Assembly (NCBI RefSeq): GCF_018967865.2
Contig: NZ_JAHLZY020000001.1
Span: 3,224,001-3,288,000, forward strand
DNA from: Hymenobacter siberiensis
Lineage (GTDB): Bacteria; Bacteroidota; Bacteroidia; Cytophagales; Hymenobacteraceae
Direction: 5' to 3'
DNA length: 64,000 nt
Of the stretch, positions 1 through 12,300 are shown one piece after another (the first letter of the stretch is position 1; each line of letters begins with the position of its first letter). The notes beneath the pieces are model-generated. The model was not told where the DNA came from. It did no database searches and worked only from the letters and a program-made list of their open reading frames with translations. The position numbers were made by a program, and so were the translations under genes.

Positions 1-2
1 GG

Positions 3-1340
3 GCCCTGACCATGGGCGTGGGCACTATTCTCGAAGCCCGAAAAATCGTGCTGCTGGCCTGGGGCGAGGGCAAGGCCGCCGTGGTGAAGCGCATGATGGA
101 ATGCGAGGTAACCGACACCTTGCCCGCCACTTATCTGCAGCGCCACCCCGCCGTGCAAGTGGTGCTGGACGAGGCCGCCGGCGCCGAGCTCACCCCGCGC
201 AAAACGCCCTGGCTGCTGGGCCTGCCCTGCAACTGGCACGATGCCGCCCTGGTGCGCAAGGCCATCACCTGGCTGGCCCGCACCGTGACCAAGCCCATCC
301 TGAAACTGACCGAGGAAGACTACAACGAGAACGGCCTGTCGGAGCTGCTGGCCCAGTCCGGGCCGGCCTACGACATCAACATTCGGGTTTTCAACGAGCT
401 GCAGCACACCATCACCGGCTGGCCCGGCGGCAAGCCCAACGCCGACGACACCTACCGGCCGGAGCGCGCCGCGCCGTTTCCCAAGCGCGTCCTCATCTTC
501 AGCCCGCACCCTGATGATGACGTGATTTCGATGGGTGGCACCCTGCTGCGGCTGGTCGACCAGGGCCACGAGGTGCACGTTGCTTACCAGACCTCCGGCA
601 ACATTGCCGTGTTCGATGACGAGGCCATTCGCTTCGCCGATTTCGTGGCCGACTACGACCAGGCTTTCCACCTGCCCACCGGCGAGCCGGCCGACAACCT
701 CTACCATCGCGTAGCCGATTTCCTCAAAAACAAGCAGCCCGGCCAGGTCGATTCCGACGAAGTGCAGCAGATAAAGGGCCTCATCCGGCGGGGCGAGGCC
801 AAGAGCGCCTGCCGCTTGGCCGGCATTCCCGATGCCAACGTGCACTTCCAGGATTTGCCGTTTTACGAAACCGGCCGGGTGCGCAAAAAGCCCCTCGGCG
901 ACGAGGACATCCGCCTCACCATGGAGCTGTTGAACCGCATCCAGCCCCAGCAGATTTATGCCGCCGGCGACCTTTCGGACCCGCACGGCACCCACCGCGT
1001 ATGCCTGGCGGCCATTTTTGAGTCCATCCACCGCCTCAAAGCCTCCGACACCGCCTGGCTCGACGACTGCTGGATGTGGCTCTACCGCGGGGCCTGGCAG
1101 GAATGGGACATCGACCAGATTGAGATGGCCGTGCCCCTCTCGCCACAGGAGCTCACGCGCAAGCGCCGCGCCATCTTTAAACACCAGAGCCAGAAGGACC
1201 GCCCCCTTTTTCCCGGGGCCGACCAGCGCGAGTTCTGGCAGCGCGCCGAGGCCCGCAACCGGACCACGGCCAAGCTGTATGACCAATTGGGCCTGCCGGA
1301 ATACGAAGGCATCGAGGCATTTGTGCGGTGGGAGTTCTGA
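3..1340 (+). CDS. nagB: Glucosamine-6-phosphate deaminase / PIG-L deacetylase fusion, 3' part
   Basis: The reading frame is open from the first bases of the window, so the 5' end lies outside it; the ATG at 12 is internal to a family motif (ALTMGVGTILEA) and is not the start. The first ~140 residues match the C-terminal part of NagB, which converts glucosamine-6-phosphate to fructose-6-phosphate and ammonia (AWGEGKA, then a GLPCNWHD segment). From about residue 155 a PIG-L/LmbE-type deacetylase domain begins, with the zinc-binding PHPDDD motif followed by SMGGTLLRL. The fusion of these two domains is a known Bacteroidota architecture. The NagX-like gene immediately downstream supports a role in amino-sugar catabolism in the cytoplasm. 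The gene ends with TGA. It is unclear whether the PIG-L half is an active deacetylase. Confidence 0.9.
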   Translation, partial: ALTMGVGTILEARKIVLLAWGEGKAAVVKRMMECEVTDTLPATYLQRHPAVQVVLDEAAGAELTPRKTPWLLGLPCNWHDAALVRKAITWLARTVTKPILKLTEEDYNENGLSELLAQSGPAYDINIRVFNELQHTITGWPGGKPNADDTYRPERAAPFPKRVLIFSPHPDDDVISMGGTLLRLVDQGHEVHVAYQTSGNIAVFDDEAIRFADFVADYDQAFHLPTGEPADNLYHRVADFLKNKQPGQVDSDEVQQIKGLIRRGEAKSACRLAGIPDANVHFQDLPFYETGRVRKKPLGDEDIRLTMELLNRIQPQQIYAAGDLSDPHGTHRVCLAAIFESIHRLKASDTAWLDDCWMWLYRGAWQEWDIDQIEMAVPLSPQELTRKRRAIFKHQSQKDRPLFPGADQREFWQRAEARNRTTAKLYDQLGLPEYEGIEAFVRWEF

Positions 1341-1364
1341 GGTAGTAGAACGACAACGTTAGCC

Positions 1365-1454
1365 CGTCATGCAGAGCGCAGCGAAGCATCTTTACCGCGC
1401 AACTAATTGATTTTACTATTGCGGTAAAGATGCTTCGCTGCGCTCTGCATGACG
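1365..1454. repeat. Palindromic intergenic repeat (copy 1)
   Basis: Two perfect 34-bp arms (1365-1398 and 1421-1454) flank a 22-bp A/T-rich loop. The arm starts CGTCATGCAGAGCGCAGCGA. It lies between two same-strand genes and belongs to the same family as copies at 2691, 29245, 47861 and 55178. There is no T-tract, so it is a repeat rather than a simple terminator. Confidence 0.9.
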
Positions 1455-1485
1455 TTCTTTGAAACCCATCCCCACCCGCCCGCCC

Positions 1486-2667
1486 ATGCAACGCACCACC
1501 CAGGCCGCCCTCGAAACCACCGGCACCCTGCCACTGGCCGAGGCCTCCCAGCCCGGCCGCCTCATCAGCCTCGACGTGTTTCGCGGCCTCACCGTGATGG
1601 CCATGATTCTGGTGAACAACCCCGGCGACTGGGGCCACATCTACCCACCCTTCGAGCACGCCGAATGGAATGGCTGCACCCCCACGGACCTCATTTTTCC
1701 ATTTTTCCTGTTCATCGTAGGCGTAAGCCTGGTGTATGCCTTGGACGGCACAAAGCGCCAGGGCGGGCCACAGGGCGCGGTGCTGCTGCGGGTGCTGCGC
1801 CGGGCGGCCGTGCTATTCGGCCTGGGCCTGCTGCTGTCACTCTACCCGAAATTCGACTTCAGCACCGTGCGGATTATGGGCGTGTTGGCGCGCATTGCGC
1901 TGGTGTTTCTGGGGTGCGGGTTCATCTTCCTGAAAACCAGCTGGCGCACCCAGGCATGGCTGATTATCAGCTTCCTGATTGGCTACGCGGTACTGATGCA
2001 GCTGGTGCCCGTGCCCGGCTTTGGCCCCGCCAACCTGGAGCCTACCACCAACCTCGGGGCCTGGCTCGACCGCACCATCTTCACCGAAGCCCACCTCTGG
2101 AAACAAAGCAAAACCTGGGACCCCGAAGGCTTGCTCGGCACCCTGCCGGCGCTGGCTACCGGCCTACTAGGCAGCCTCACGGCCCAATGGCTGCGCCACA
2201 AAGGCCCGGAGCCGGCCGCCAAAGTAGCCTGGCTGTTCGTGGCCGGCGGCGGCCTCAGCCTGCTCGGCCTGTGCTGGGCCCCGTGGTTCCCCATCAATAA
2301 AGCGCTGTGGAGCAGCCCCTACGTGCTTTACACCGGCGGGCTGGCCATGGCCGGCCTGGCGGCGCTCTACTGGATTTGCGACGTGCAGGGCTACCGCGCC
2401 TGGACGCGCCCGGCGCTGGTCTACGGCGTCAATGCCATCCTCGTGTTCTGCCTCTCGGCGCTGCTTTCGCGCACGTTCGGGCTGTTCCAGCTGGCCCTGC
2501 CCGGCGGCAAAACCGGCGGCCTGAAGGAGTGGCTGTATGAATGGGGCATCGCCCCCTACTTTGCCGACCCGCGCACGGCTTCGCTGGTGGGTGCGGCCAC
2601 GCTTATCGTTATCTGGTATTTTATTCTGAGCTGGATGTATAAGAAGGGCGTGGTGCTGAAGGTGTGA
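1486..2667 (+). CDS. NagX-like membrane acyltransferase (DUF5009 / HGSNAT family)
   Basis: A polytopic inner-membrane protein of 393 residues. It opens with the family signature RLISLDVFRGLTVMAMILVN followed by a conserved PTDLIFPFFLFIVGVSL helix, as in heparan-alpha-glucosaminide N-acetyltransferase and bacterial NagX/DUF5009 proteins. Around ten hydrophobic segments follow, and the tail is short and basic (YKKGVVLKV). The family is thought to move acetyl groups across the membrane onto amino sugars or to act in amino-sugar uptake, which fits the NagB-like gene just upstream. The ATG at 1486 was chosen because the earlier in-frame start would be TTG and would overlap the palindromic repeat. 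The substrate cannot be told from sequence. Confidence 0.82.
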   Translation: MQRTTQAALETTGTLPLAEASQPGRLISLDVFRGLTVMAMILVNNPGDWGHIYPPFEHAEWNGCTPTDLIFPFFLFIVGVSLVYALDGTKRQGGPQGAVLLRVLRRAAVLFGLGLLLSLYPKFDFSTVRIMGVLARIALVFLGCGFIFLKTSWRTQAWLIISFLIGYAVLMQLVPVPGFGPANLEPTTNLGAWLDRTIFTEAHLWKQSKTWDPEGLLGTLPALATGLLGSLTAQWLRHKGPEPAAKVAWLFVAGGGLSLLGLCWAPWFPINKALWSSPYVLYTGGLAMAGLAALYWICDVQGYRAWTRPALVYGVNAILVFCLSALLSRTFGLFQLALPGGKTGGLKEWLYEWGIAPYFADPRTASLVGAATLIVIWYFILSWMYKKGVVLKV

Positions 2668-2690
2668 GGGTGACCGGTTTCCCCTAAATT

Positions 2691-2797
2691 GAACGTCATG
2701 CCGAGCGCAGCCGAGGCATCTCACTCGGGATAGTAATCTAATCGAATGGGTTTACTATCCCAAGCGAGATGCCTCGGCTGCGCTCGGCATGACGTTC
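2691..2797. repeat. Palindromic intergenic repeat (copy 2)
   Basis: Perfect 32-bp arms (2691-2722 and 2766-2797) starting GAACGTCATGCCGAGCGCAG. An inner stem GGGATAGTAA/TTACTATCCC extends the fold. It ends 28 bp before the proC start codon. Confidence 0.9.
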
Positions 2798-2825
2798 TTG
2801 CGGTGTTTAGCAAGTATTCATCAGC

Positions 2826-3626
2826 ATGAAAATCCTCATCATCGGCGGCGGCAACATGGGCCTCACCTACGCCCGCAGCTTCGTGCGCGCCCACATCACC
2901 TCGCGGCTCGACCTACGCCTGCTGGCCCGCTCGCCCGAGCGCGTACCGGCCCTGGCCGCCCACGAAATCGGCACGGTCTGGGGCTCGCCCGCCGAGTGCG
3001 TGCCGGGGGCCGACATCCTCATCTTAGCCGTGAAGCCGCAGGACTCGCCGGCGCTGTTCGCGGCGCTAAAGGGCCTGGTGCAGCCCCAGCAGCTCATCCT
3101 GAGCATCATGGCCGGCGTGCGGATTGATACCCTGCGCGAGGCCCTGGGCACGCCCAAAATCATTCGGGCCATGCCCAACCTACCCGCCCAGATTGGCATG
3201 GGCATGACGGCCTTCACCAGCACCGACGAGGTGAGCCGCGCCGAGCTGGTACAGGTACAAAACCTGCTGAGCACCACCGGCAAGACAGTTTACGTCGAAA
3301 ACGAAAGCGCCATCGACGCCAGTACGGCCATTTCGGGCAGCGGCCCGGCCTACGTGTACTACTGCATGGAAGCCCTGATGGCTGCCGCCGCCCAAATGGG
3401 TTTCAGCGGAGCCGAAGCTGAGCTGCTGGTGAGCCAGACGTTTCGCGGCGCGGTAGAGCTGTACTCCCAATCGGGCCTGAGCTGCCAGGACTGGATTACC
3501 AAAGTGGCCTCCAAGGGCGGCACCACCGAGGCAGCGCTGGGAGCCTTCGGCGCGGGTGCCGTGCGCGAGGGCCTGATGGCCGGGGCCGGCGCGGCGCGGG
3601 ACCGGGCCGAGGAGCTAGGGAAATAA
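2826..3626 (+). CDS. proC: Pyrroline-5-carboxylate reductase
   Basis: ProC catalyses the last step of proline synthesis: NAD(P)H-dependent reduction of 1-pyrroline-5-carboxylate to proline, in the cytoplasm. At 266 residues it has the usual family length. The N-terminus carries the Rossmann dinucleotide-binding motif IIGGGNMG. Later come the conserved AVKPQ segment, IRAMPNLPA, and the ProC C-terminal dimerisation signature (SGSGPAYVYYCMEAL ... SKGGTTEAAL). The ATG start follows the repeat at 2691-2797. The gene appears monocistronic; no other proline genes are nearby. Confidence 0.96.
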   Translation: MKILIIGGGNMGLTYARSFVRAHITSRLDLRLLARSPERVPALAAHEIGTVWGSPAECVPGADILILAVKPQDSPALFAALKGLVQPQQLILSIMAGVRIDTLREALGTPKIIRAMPNLPAQIGMGMTAFTSTDEVSRAELVQVQNLLSTTGKTVYVENESAIDASTAISGSGPAYVYYCMEALMAAAAQMGFSGAEAELLVSQTFRGAVELYSQSGLSCQDWITKVASKGGTTEAALGAFGAGAVREGLMAGAGAARDRAEELGK

Positions 3627-3672
3627 AAAAGTCGCGGCGCTGGATTACCACCCCGGACACTTTGCTACATTA

Positions 3673-3789
3673 TAGGACTTACGCACTTCAAAAGCTATGT
3701 AACCTGAAAATCAACGACTTGCATTCAAGACGTATATTTGTTATATTGCTGTTTTTCAGTTGGTTAGTGTTTCAACTGCGTAAGTCCTA
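3673..3789. mobile_element. MITE-like element, 117 bp
   Basis: Terminal inverted repeats begin TAGGACTTACGCA at both ends (3673-3685; complement at 3777-3789) and continue imperfectly (cTTcAAA versus gTTgAAA) to about 20 bp. The element is flanked on both sides by ATTA (3669-3672 and 3790-3793), a plausible 4-bp target duplication; a TA duplication with shorter TIRs is also possible. The interior is A/T-rich and non-coding, so it would need a transposase supplied in trans. It lies directly upstream of the secreted-protein gene at 3819. Confidence 0.72.
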
Positions 3790-3818
3790 ATTAGCATTCC
3801 TTTTCTCCTTTCCTGGTT

Positions 3819-4532
3819 ATGCGCCTGCTACTTTGCTCCTTACTCCTCAGCCTGGCCGTCCCGGCCGCCCGCGCCCAGAGTGCCATCAGTGCCACCGCCC
3901 CTACCAATGCCGATGTACTGAACCGTGAGCTAGCCAAAGGCAAGGGCCAGCTTGGAGACATACCCGTGTCGGGCAGCTCATTCCTGCTGCCTTATTGGAC
4001 GCGCGGCACCGTGAAAATGACTGCTGGCACCGTGCCCCAGCCCTGGCTGAAGTATGACCTGCATGGCGACCGCCTGCTGTGGCGCCGCCCCAACGGCGAC
4101 TCGTTGGAACTGAATACCAGCGCGATAACTGAATTCTCACTCGGCGACTCGCTCCGCGGCACCCGCTGCTTGTACCGTCGCTACCTCGATGCCCATATCC
4201 GAGAGCTGCCGCTGCGCACGGCCTTTTTTGAGGTGCGGTACGATGCCGGCCGCTCCGCCCTGTTGCGAAAGCGTAGCCGAACACTTTTTCACGCCAATAA
4301 TGGACCTTCGCTGGCCGGCCGCAGCAGTGACCACTGGGTTGAAACCAGTGTTTTTTACCTCAAAAACACCGACAACACCATTGAGCCCATTCGCCTGAGC
4401 CCCAAGGCCGTGCTTGCGGTGCTGGGCAAAGCCAAGGCCCCCGCCCTGCAGGCCTACATCACCCGCGAAAACCTCGACCTAAGCGCCGAAGCCGATATTG
4501 TGAAGCTGCTGAAATACTACGATACCCTGTAG
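3819..4532 (+). CDS. Secreted hypothetical protein
   Basis: 237 residues beginning with a clear signal peptide (MRLLLCSLLLSLAVPAARAQ) with cleavage expected after AQ. The mature part is soluble-looking with no membrane segment. It contains a basic, Cys-containing stretch near the middle (GTRCLYRRYLDAHIRELPL) and ends DIVKLLKYYDTL. I do not recognise a family. A periplasmic or surface role is likely from the signal peptide alone. The MITE-like element sits 30 bp upstream, so transcription may start inside it or have been altered by it. A strong hairpin follows and separates it from the convergent acyl-CoA ligase gene. Confidence 0.75.
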   Translation: MRLLLCSLLLSLAVPAARAQSAISATAPTNADVLNRELAKGKGQLGDIPVSGSSFLLPYWTRGTVKMTAGTVPQPWLKYDLHGDRLLWRRPNGDSLELNTSAITEFSLGDSLRGTRCLYRRYLDAHIRELPLRTAFFEVRYDAGRSALLRKRSRTLFHANNGPSLAGRSSDHWVETSVFYLKNTDNTIEPIRLSPKAVLAVLGKAKAPALQAYITRENLDLSAEADIVKLLKYYDTL

Positions 4533-4542
4533 CCAACCCAGT

Positions 4543-4598
4543 AAACGAAACTGCCGGAAGCCGGGGCTGGTAGGCCCCGGCTTCCGGCAGTTTCGTTT
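4543..4598. terminator. Bidirectional hairpin terminator
   Basis: Perfect 25-bp arms (4543-4567 and 4574-4598) with a 6-base loop. One end is AAACG-type and the other ends in GTTTT, so the hairpin can work in both directions. It sits between convergent genes (3819 on + and 4630 on -). Confidence 0.85.
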
Positions 4599-4629
4599 TG
4601 AGCTAAGCCGGCCTGGAACGGAGCGGGAC

Positions 4630-6255
<1,626 letters not shown>

Positions 6256-6353
6256 AGGGGTACGGGGGTGGGATTTGGAGGAATTACAGAAGGGAACCGA
6301 AAGTTGCCCGAATATACACCCGCGACGGCTGCGGATACCCTTCTCACGGGCCA

Positions 6354-9107
6354 TTACTTAATATCGAACAGCAGACCCGCGTATACGATGCGGCCCTGGC
6401 TCCCCGCGCCGTACACCTGGAAGTTGGTGCTGTCGAAAAGGTTGGTGCCGCCCACCTGTACGGTGGTGTGCAGCTTGGGCACCGCGTAGCCAAACTGCGC
6501 ATCCACGACCTGGGCCGAGGGAATGGTGCCGGTGGCAAACGTGGACTCAAACACGTAGGAATCTACATACCGGTAGTTGGCGTTGTAGCTCAGCTTGCGG
6601 TCGAACAGCTGGCCGTCGACGCCCAGGTTGAACTTATTCTGGGGCGTGTTGAAGAACGACAGGGTACCGGGCTGAAAATCGGTGGTGATAAGCTCATTGT
6701 AGCTGTAGTTGCCGGTCACGGTCAGGGCCGGGCCGAAGGCATAGCCCACCGAGATGCCCGCGCCCTGGCTTTTCACGGTCTGGTCGACGTTGGTGTTGAT
6801 TTGGATAACGCGGGTGGGCAGCGCCGCGTTGGCGAAGCGGAAAGGAGCCGCGGCCCCAATCTGGGCGACGGTAGGCCGGCTGCCGTCGAGGTTGCCGATG
6901 AAGTTGCGGGTGGCAATGAAGTTGTCGTAGGCGCTGTAGAAGTAGTCGAGGTCGACGAACAGCTTGCTGGTGAGCTGGCCGCGGTAACCCACTTCGCCGC
7001 TGTTCACTTTTTCGAGCTTCAGCCCGGGGCTTTTGTACTCGAGGGCGGCCAAGTCGGCGGTGCGGGTGGGAGCCAGGATGCCGGGCAGCTGCGTGGTCAG
7101 GCCGGTGGTATAGCCCTGGAAGCCCGCGCCCACGTTGCCCACCAGAATGGCCCGGCCCACGTCGAGCCGGATGTACTGGGCATCCTGCGAGGCCGCCCGG
7201 AAGGCGCGGCTATAGCTGCCGCGGAAGTTGTGCTGCTTCTCGGCCCCCAGCGAATACACCGCCGAAACCCGGGGCGAAAAAGCGGTGCCAAAGTTCTGAA
7301 ACCGGTCGACACGGCCGGCGGCAGCGAGCTTGAGGTGGTCGTCGAGCAGGGTTTTGCTCACCTGGGCGTAGGCCCCGTACTCGTAGTTGCGAATCCGGCC
7401 GCTTTCGCGCGTGTCCTCCAGCAGGCTGCCGTCCGAGCCCAGGTCGTACTGCCGGTAGGAACCGCCCACCACCACGTCGGCCACCTCAGAGTTGAAATTA
7501 TACTGGGCGCTGCCCTCGGTGAGGACGGAGCGCAGGATGAGCCGCGCGCCCTGCCCGGGAATGGGGTTGTGAATGATGCGGTCGCGAGCGGCGGCAAACT
7601 CCGGCGTGCCGGGCTGCAGCACGGGCGCGGCGGTATTGGCCGTGGTGCGGGCCGTGAGGGCGGCTGCGTCGGCGTTGCCCCCGTTGGCGGCGAAGGCGGC
7701 GTTGTAGGCGGCGGCGTAGGTGCCGAAATAGCGCTGGGCGTAGGTCACAGGGTTGCCGGTGGCATCGAGCACGGGCTGGCCGGCGGCGTTCAGGGCCGGC
7801 TGGTTTTGCAGCACCCCGCCCAGGAAACCCAGGTTGTAGGAGCCATCGGTGAGCGGGTCGCGGCCGCCCGAAAAGTCCCGGGTCTGAAACGCCCGCACAA
7901 ACCAGTTGCGGCCTTCGATGGCCAGCTTGCCCTGGTGGGCACCGGCATCCACGATGCGGTAGCGGCTGGCCGCCTGGAAGGTGGTATTGGAGGCGGCGTA
8001 GCGGTAGCTGGCGGTGGCCTTGATATGGTCGGTGAGCAGCACCGACACGCTCGGGGCCACCTTCAACGAGTAGGTTTCATTTTTGCCGGTAATCAGGTCG
8101 GCTTCCGAGAAACCGGGCAGGAATACGGTTTTGCCGGCCAGAGCCCCACCGGTGGCCCCAAAGGTGTTGCCGGCGTCGCCGTACACGCTCACCGCGTCGT
8201 AACCCAGGTTCGAGCCGGGGGGGGTTGTTGGCCGGTTCGAGTAGCTTGGAGGTGGCGTCGAAGTTGTTGCCAGTGAAGTCGCGGGCCCGGATGTAGCCGC
8301 CCGCAATCTTGAACGCCACCCGCTCGCCGAGCTTCATGGCGTAGCGCAGCTGCCCGTCGAGCAGGTCGCGGTTGCCGCCGCGCAGGCGCACGGTCAGGCC
8401 GGTATCCTTGAAGGGGTCTTTCGAGTTGGTGAGCAGCACGCCGTTGAAGACGTTGGCCCCGGGCCGGGCCGTGCACCACCTCCACGCTGGCCACGTCGAG
8501 AATAGGCGTGCCGAGCAGGTTGCCGAAGTTGGAGCTCAGGCTGGGCAGCTGGGTGTCGGCGTAGTCGGAGAGCTGAATGACGCGGTCGGAGCGCGAGGAG
8601 CTGAAGCCCCGGGTGCTGAAACTGGTCAGCAGCATGCTGGAATTGCTCACGTCGATGGACTTGAACCGGGCCAGGCCCGACACCAGGTCGGGCGTGGTAA
8701 TTTGCTCCACCTAACGGGTGCTGAGCTTTTCCACCGTCACCGGCACGCGGCCAATGCTTTCCTCCACCCGCGAGGCCGACACCACCACTTGGTCGAGCAT
8801 GCCGCTGGGCCGCATTTTCACCACCAGGACTCCGCCGGGCCCGGCCAGTGGAATGCTCTGCGCGGCATACCCCACAAACGACACCACCAGCACCACGGGG
8901 GCTTTGGCAAAGTCGGCCTTCAGCTCAAAGGCACCCTGGTCGTTGGTGGCATCGCCGGTACCCGTGCCCCGGATGAGCACCGTGACAGCCAGGCAGCGGC
9001 CGGCCGCTCTCGTCCTGCACGGTGCCTTTGACGAGTTGGATATTCTGGGCCTAGCCGCTCAGCGGCAGCAACAGGCATAACAAGCTGTAAGAGAAGAGAT
9101 GACGCAT
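6354..9107 (-). pseudogene. TonB-dependent outer-membrane receptor, disrupted
   Basis: The parts together spell a typical SusC/CirA-like receptor of about 900 residues: signal peptide (MRHLFSYSLLCLLLPLSG), a carboxypeptidase-D-like repeat (GTVQDESGRPLPG), a plug domain (RVEESIGRVPVTVEKLSTR, VEVVHGP) and a long barrel ending IVYAGLLFDIK. Five lesions break it: a TAG at codon 19 (9051-9053), a frameshift near 8990, a TAG at 8711-8713, a frameshift near 8460 where about 11 bp of the usual GPASALYGANVF region is missing, and a frameshift at a run of eight G at 8217-8224. Two stops plus three shifts make true decay likely, though the G8 slip alone could be a sequencing error. The substrate is unknown. 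Confidence 0.88.
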
Positions 9108-9137
9108 CGGACAAAAGAGTAGGTGAAAATGATGCGT

Positions 9138-9145
9138 CAAACATA
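9138..9145 (-). promoter_or_regulatory. Putative -7 promoter box of the TonB receptor
   Basis: On the minus strand the sequence reads TATGTTTG, matching the Bacteroidota -7 consensus TAnnTTTG, 30 bp before the ATG at 9107. No convincing -33 TTG was found at the expected distance, so this is tentative. Confidence 0.4.
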
Positions 9146-9352
9146 GTATAGCATTGTCCTTACTTAAAGACATTTATCGATTAAGGATAAATAATAATTG
9201 GCAAACTGATATAGTACGGTGGAAACAGGCAGTTGCCGGGCTATTACTCGGACTCCTAACCATTAGCAACCCCCTCCCGGCGGAACGTCGGGCCCTATCG
9301 AACGAGCGGCCTGGTGCACGACCTTCAGTTTGATGGCTAGAATGAGCGGTAC

Positions 9353-12300
9353 CTACCTCTGCGCCGCCTCAATGGCCAGCTGCAACAGCGCCGAGCGCAC
9401 GCCCAAATCGCTCAGCTTGTTATTCCGACGCGTGGGGTGCACGCGGTTGGTGAGCAGCACCACCACCAGGTCCTTCGCCGGCTCTACCCAGAAATAGGTG
9501 CCCGTGAAGTCAGTATGGCCGTAGCTGCCGGGCGAAGCACTTTTGGCCGAGTTCACGGTGGGGTTGGCGGCGGGGCGGTCGAAGGCCAGGGCGCGGCGGT
9601 TGTCGGGGCAGAACTGGCAGCGGGTCCAGTCGGCCAGCATTGTTTTGTCGAAGAGCTGCTGACCGCCGTAGCGCCCGCCCCAGGCGTAGGTCTGGGCCAG
9701 CTTGGCCACGTCGTTGGCGTCGCCAAACAGGCCGGCGTGGCCCGAGAGGCCGCCCAGCAGCGCCGCGCCCTCGTCGTGCACGGTGCCGTGCAGCAGCTGC
9801 CGCCGGAAGGCCGAATCTACTTCGGTGGGCACGATGCGCTTGATTGGAAAGCGGTTCAGGGGCCGGAAGCCCAGCGTACTGGCGCCCAGCGGGCCATATA
9901 CTTCGCGCTGTAAAAAGGCATCGAACGACAGCCCCGTGCGGGCCTGCACCAGGGCCGGATACAGGACAAACGACAGGTCGGAATACACGTAGCCCGGCTT
10001 GGCATTCAGCGGCGACGCCCCAATGGCCTGGTAAAGACGCGTTGGCATGTCGCGGCGGGCCCACAGCCCCCGCGCCGCCGGCAGCGGAAACCGAGCCGAT
10101 GAATCGGTGCGGAAAAACCGGCGGCGCAGGTCGCCATTTCGCTTCACAAACGTTTTCCAGAACGGAATCCAGGCCTGCAGGCCCGCCTGATGAGCCAGTA
10201 CATCACGCATTTTCAGCGGGGCTTTGTTGGTGCCGCGCAGGAAGGAGAAGTAGTTGCCCAGGGTACTGTCGGGGCTGAATTTCTGGTCGCCTTCGAGCCG
10301 GAGCAGCGCGGGCGTGGAGGCCAGCAGTTTGGTCATGGAGGCCAGGTCGTAGAGGTCGTCGTTCTGCACGGGGCGCGGGCTCGTCAGTAATGAGGATGAG
10401 GAAGCAAGCGTACGTTTTTTCTCCATTCTCGCGGCCTTTCTGGCGGCTTTTTTGGCTTTCAACGTCACCGGCTGCTCGCCCCCCTCCAGGCCGGCGAAGC
10501 CCGCATATGTTTGATTGCCATAGCTTTTGCGCAGCACCACCGTGCCACGCCGGGCAATGAGCACCTGCGCCCCCGGAAACGCCTGGGCCGCCAGCGCCCG
10601 GCCCACGAGGCTGTCCACCCGGGCTTCGAGGCGGCCGTCCATATCCACATCCTCGGGGTTGGCGTAGCGCAGGCGGAAGCCGGCGGCCGTGCGCAGGCCA
10701 AAGCCGCGCGGGTACTTGCTGCTCACCGTAACCGGCAGCTGGCCCGTGGCCGCGATACCGCCAAAAATGGCCTGCGCGGCCAGATTCTGGGCATTGGCGC
10801 TTTCCTGGTACGCCAGCACCACGGCGGCGGCGCGGTCCAGGTCGCGCACCTTATCCACGGCATAGGCCGAGCCAAATACGCTGATTACCAGCGCCTGCTT
10901 ACGGTCCATCAGCTCCCGGAGCAGGGTGTTTTCCTCGGGCGTGATGCCGAAGCTGGTGGCCGGCAGCCGGCCCAGGTTTTGCAGCGCCACCAGCACAAGG
11001 TTGTAGGGCCTGAGGGCCGCCCGCAGCTGGGCCAGCTCGTCGAGCGAGGGCATGGCCGGGAGGTGGAAATGCGCGGTTGGCGCGTAGTCGGCCACGGCTT
11101 TCTGGAAGTCGGTGGTGTCGCGTGGGGAACCGCCCAGCACCAGCGTAGCAATGCGCAGCGTGTCGAGCCGCTGGAGCGGCAGCAGGCTCTTCTGGTTGCG
11201 CAGCAGCGTGATGCTCAGCTCGGTGAGGCGGTGGCTGAGGTACTGAGCGTGCGGGCCGTTCAGGTCTTCGTAGAGGTTTTTGGTATCGATGGGCCGGTAG
11301 TGGTTCAGGCCAGCCCAGTGCTTGAGGGCCAGCACGCGGCGGCAGTGCTCATCGATTTCCTTCTGCGAAATCCGGCCGCTGTCCACCGCAATGCGCACCA
11401 TCTTGAGGGCCAGCGGAATGTTCTTGCTGAACTCCAGAATGTCGTTGCCGGCCATGATGGCGCGCACATCGGCCTCGCCGGGCGGAAACATGCTGATAAC
11501 GCCGCGCATGTTCATAGCATCAGTGAAAATCAAGCCTTTGAAGCCCATTTCCTCGCGCAGCACGCCCGTGATGATGGGCCGCGAGAGCGTGCTGGGGCCG
11601 TACACCGTGTCCAGGGCCGGCACGTTGAGGTGGGCCACCATCACGCCGCCCAGCCCGCCGGCCATGAGGCTGCGGAAGGGCGGCAGCTCCAGCGTATCGA
11701 GGCGGCGACGGTCCACGCGCACGGTGGGCAGGGCCAGGTGCGAATCGGCATCCACGTCGCCGTGGCCGGGGAAGTGCTTGGCCACGGCCAGAATGCCGGC
11801 ATCCTGCATGCCGCGCATGTACTGGCGACCGTCGCGGGCCACGGCGGCGGGGTTTTCGCCCCAGCTGCGGAAGCCGATGACGGGGTTGGCCGGGTTGTTA
11901 TTCACATCGACCACCGGCGCGAAGTTGACGTGCATGCCCAGCCGCTTGAACTGCCGGGCTACTTCGTGGCCCATGTCGTAGAGCAGGGCGGTATCGGTTT
12001 CGCCGCCCAGGCTCATCTGGTAGGGGAATTTCACTACGCTATCCAGGCGCATGCCCACGCCCCACTCGCCATCCAGGGCCACCAGCAGCGGCACGCGGCT
12101 CTGGCTCTGGTAGCGGTTCAGCAGGCGCGCCTGCCGGCCGGGACCACCCTGGAAAAATATCAGCCCGCCAATGCCGTACTGCTGAATGAGCATCGAAATC
12201 GAGTCCTCATCAATGCGCTTGCGGTTGGAGTAGGCGGCTACCATAAAGAGCTGCGCGGCCCGCTGGTCGGGTGTGAGCACGCGCATCAGGCTATCGACCC

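Noticed and set aside
6468..8276. A long (602-codon) open frame on the + strand opposite the TonB receptor
   Set aside because: Its translation is Gly/Val/Ala-rich with no domain, and it is antisense to clear receptor sequence; long antisense frames are common in GC-rich DNA.
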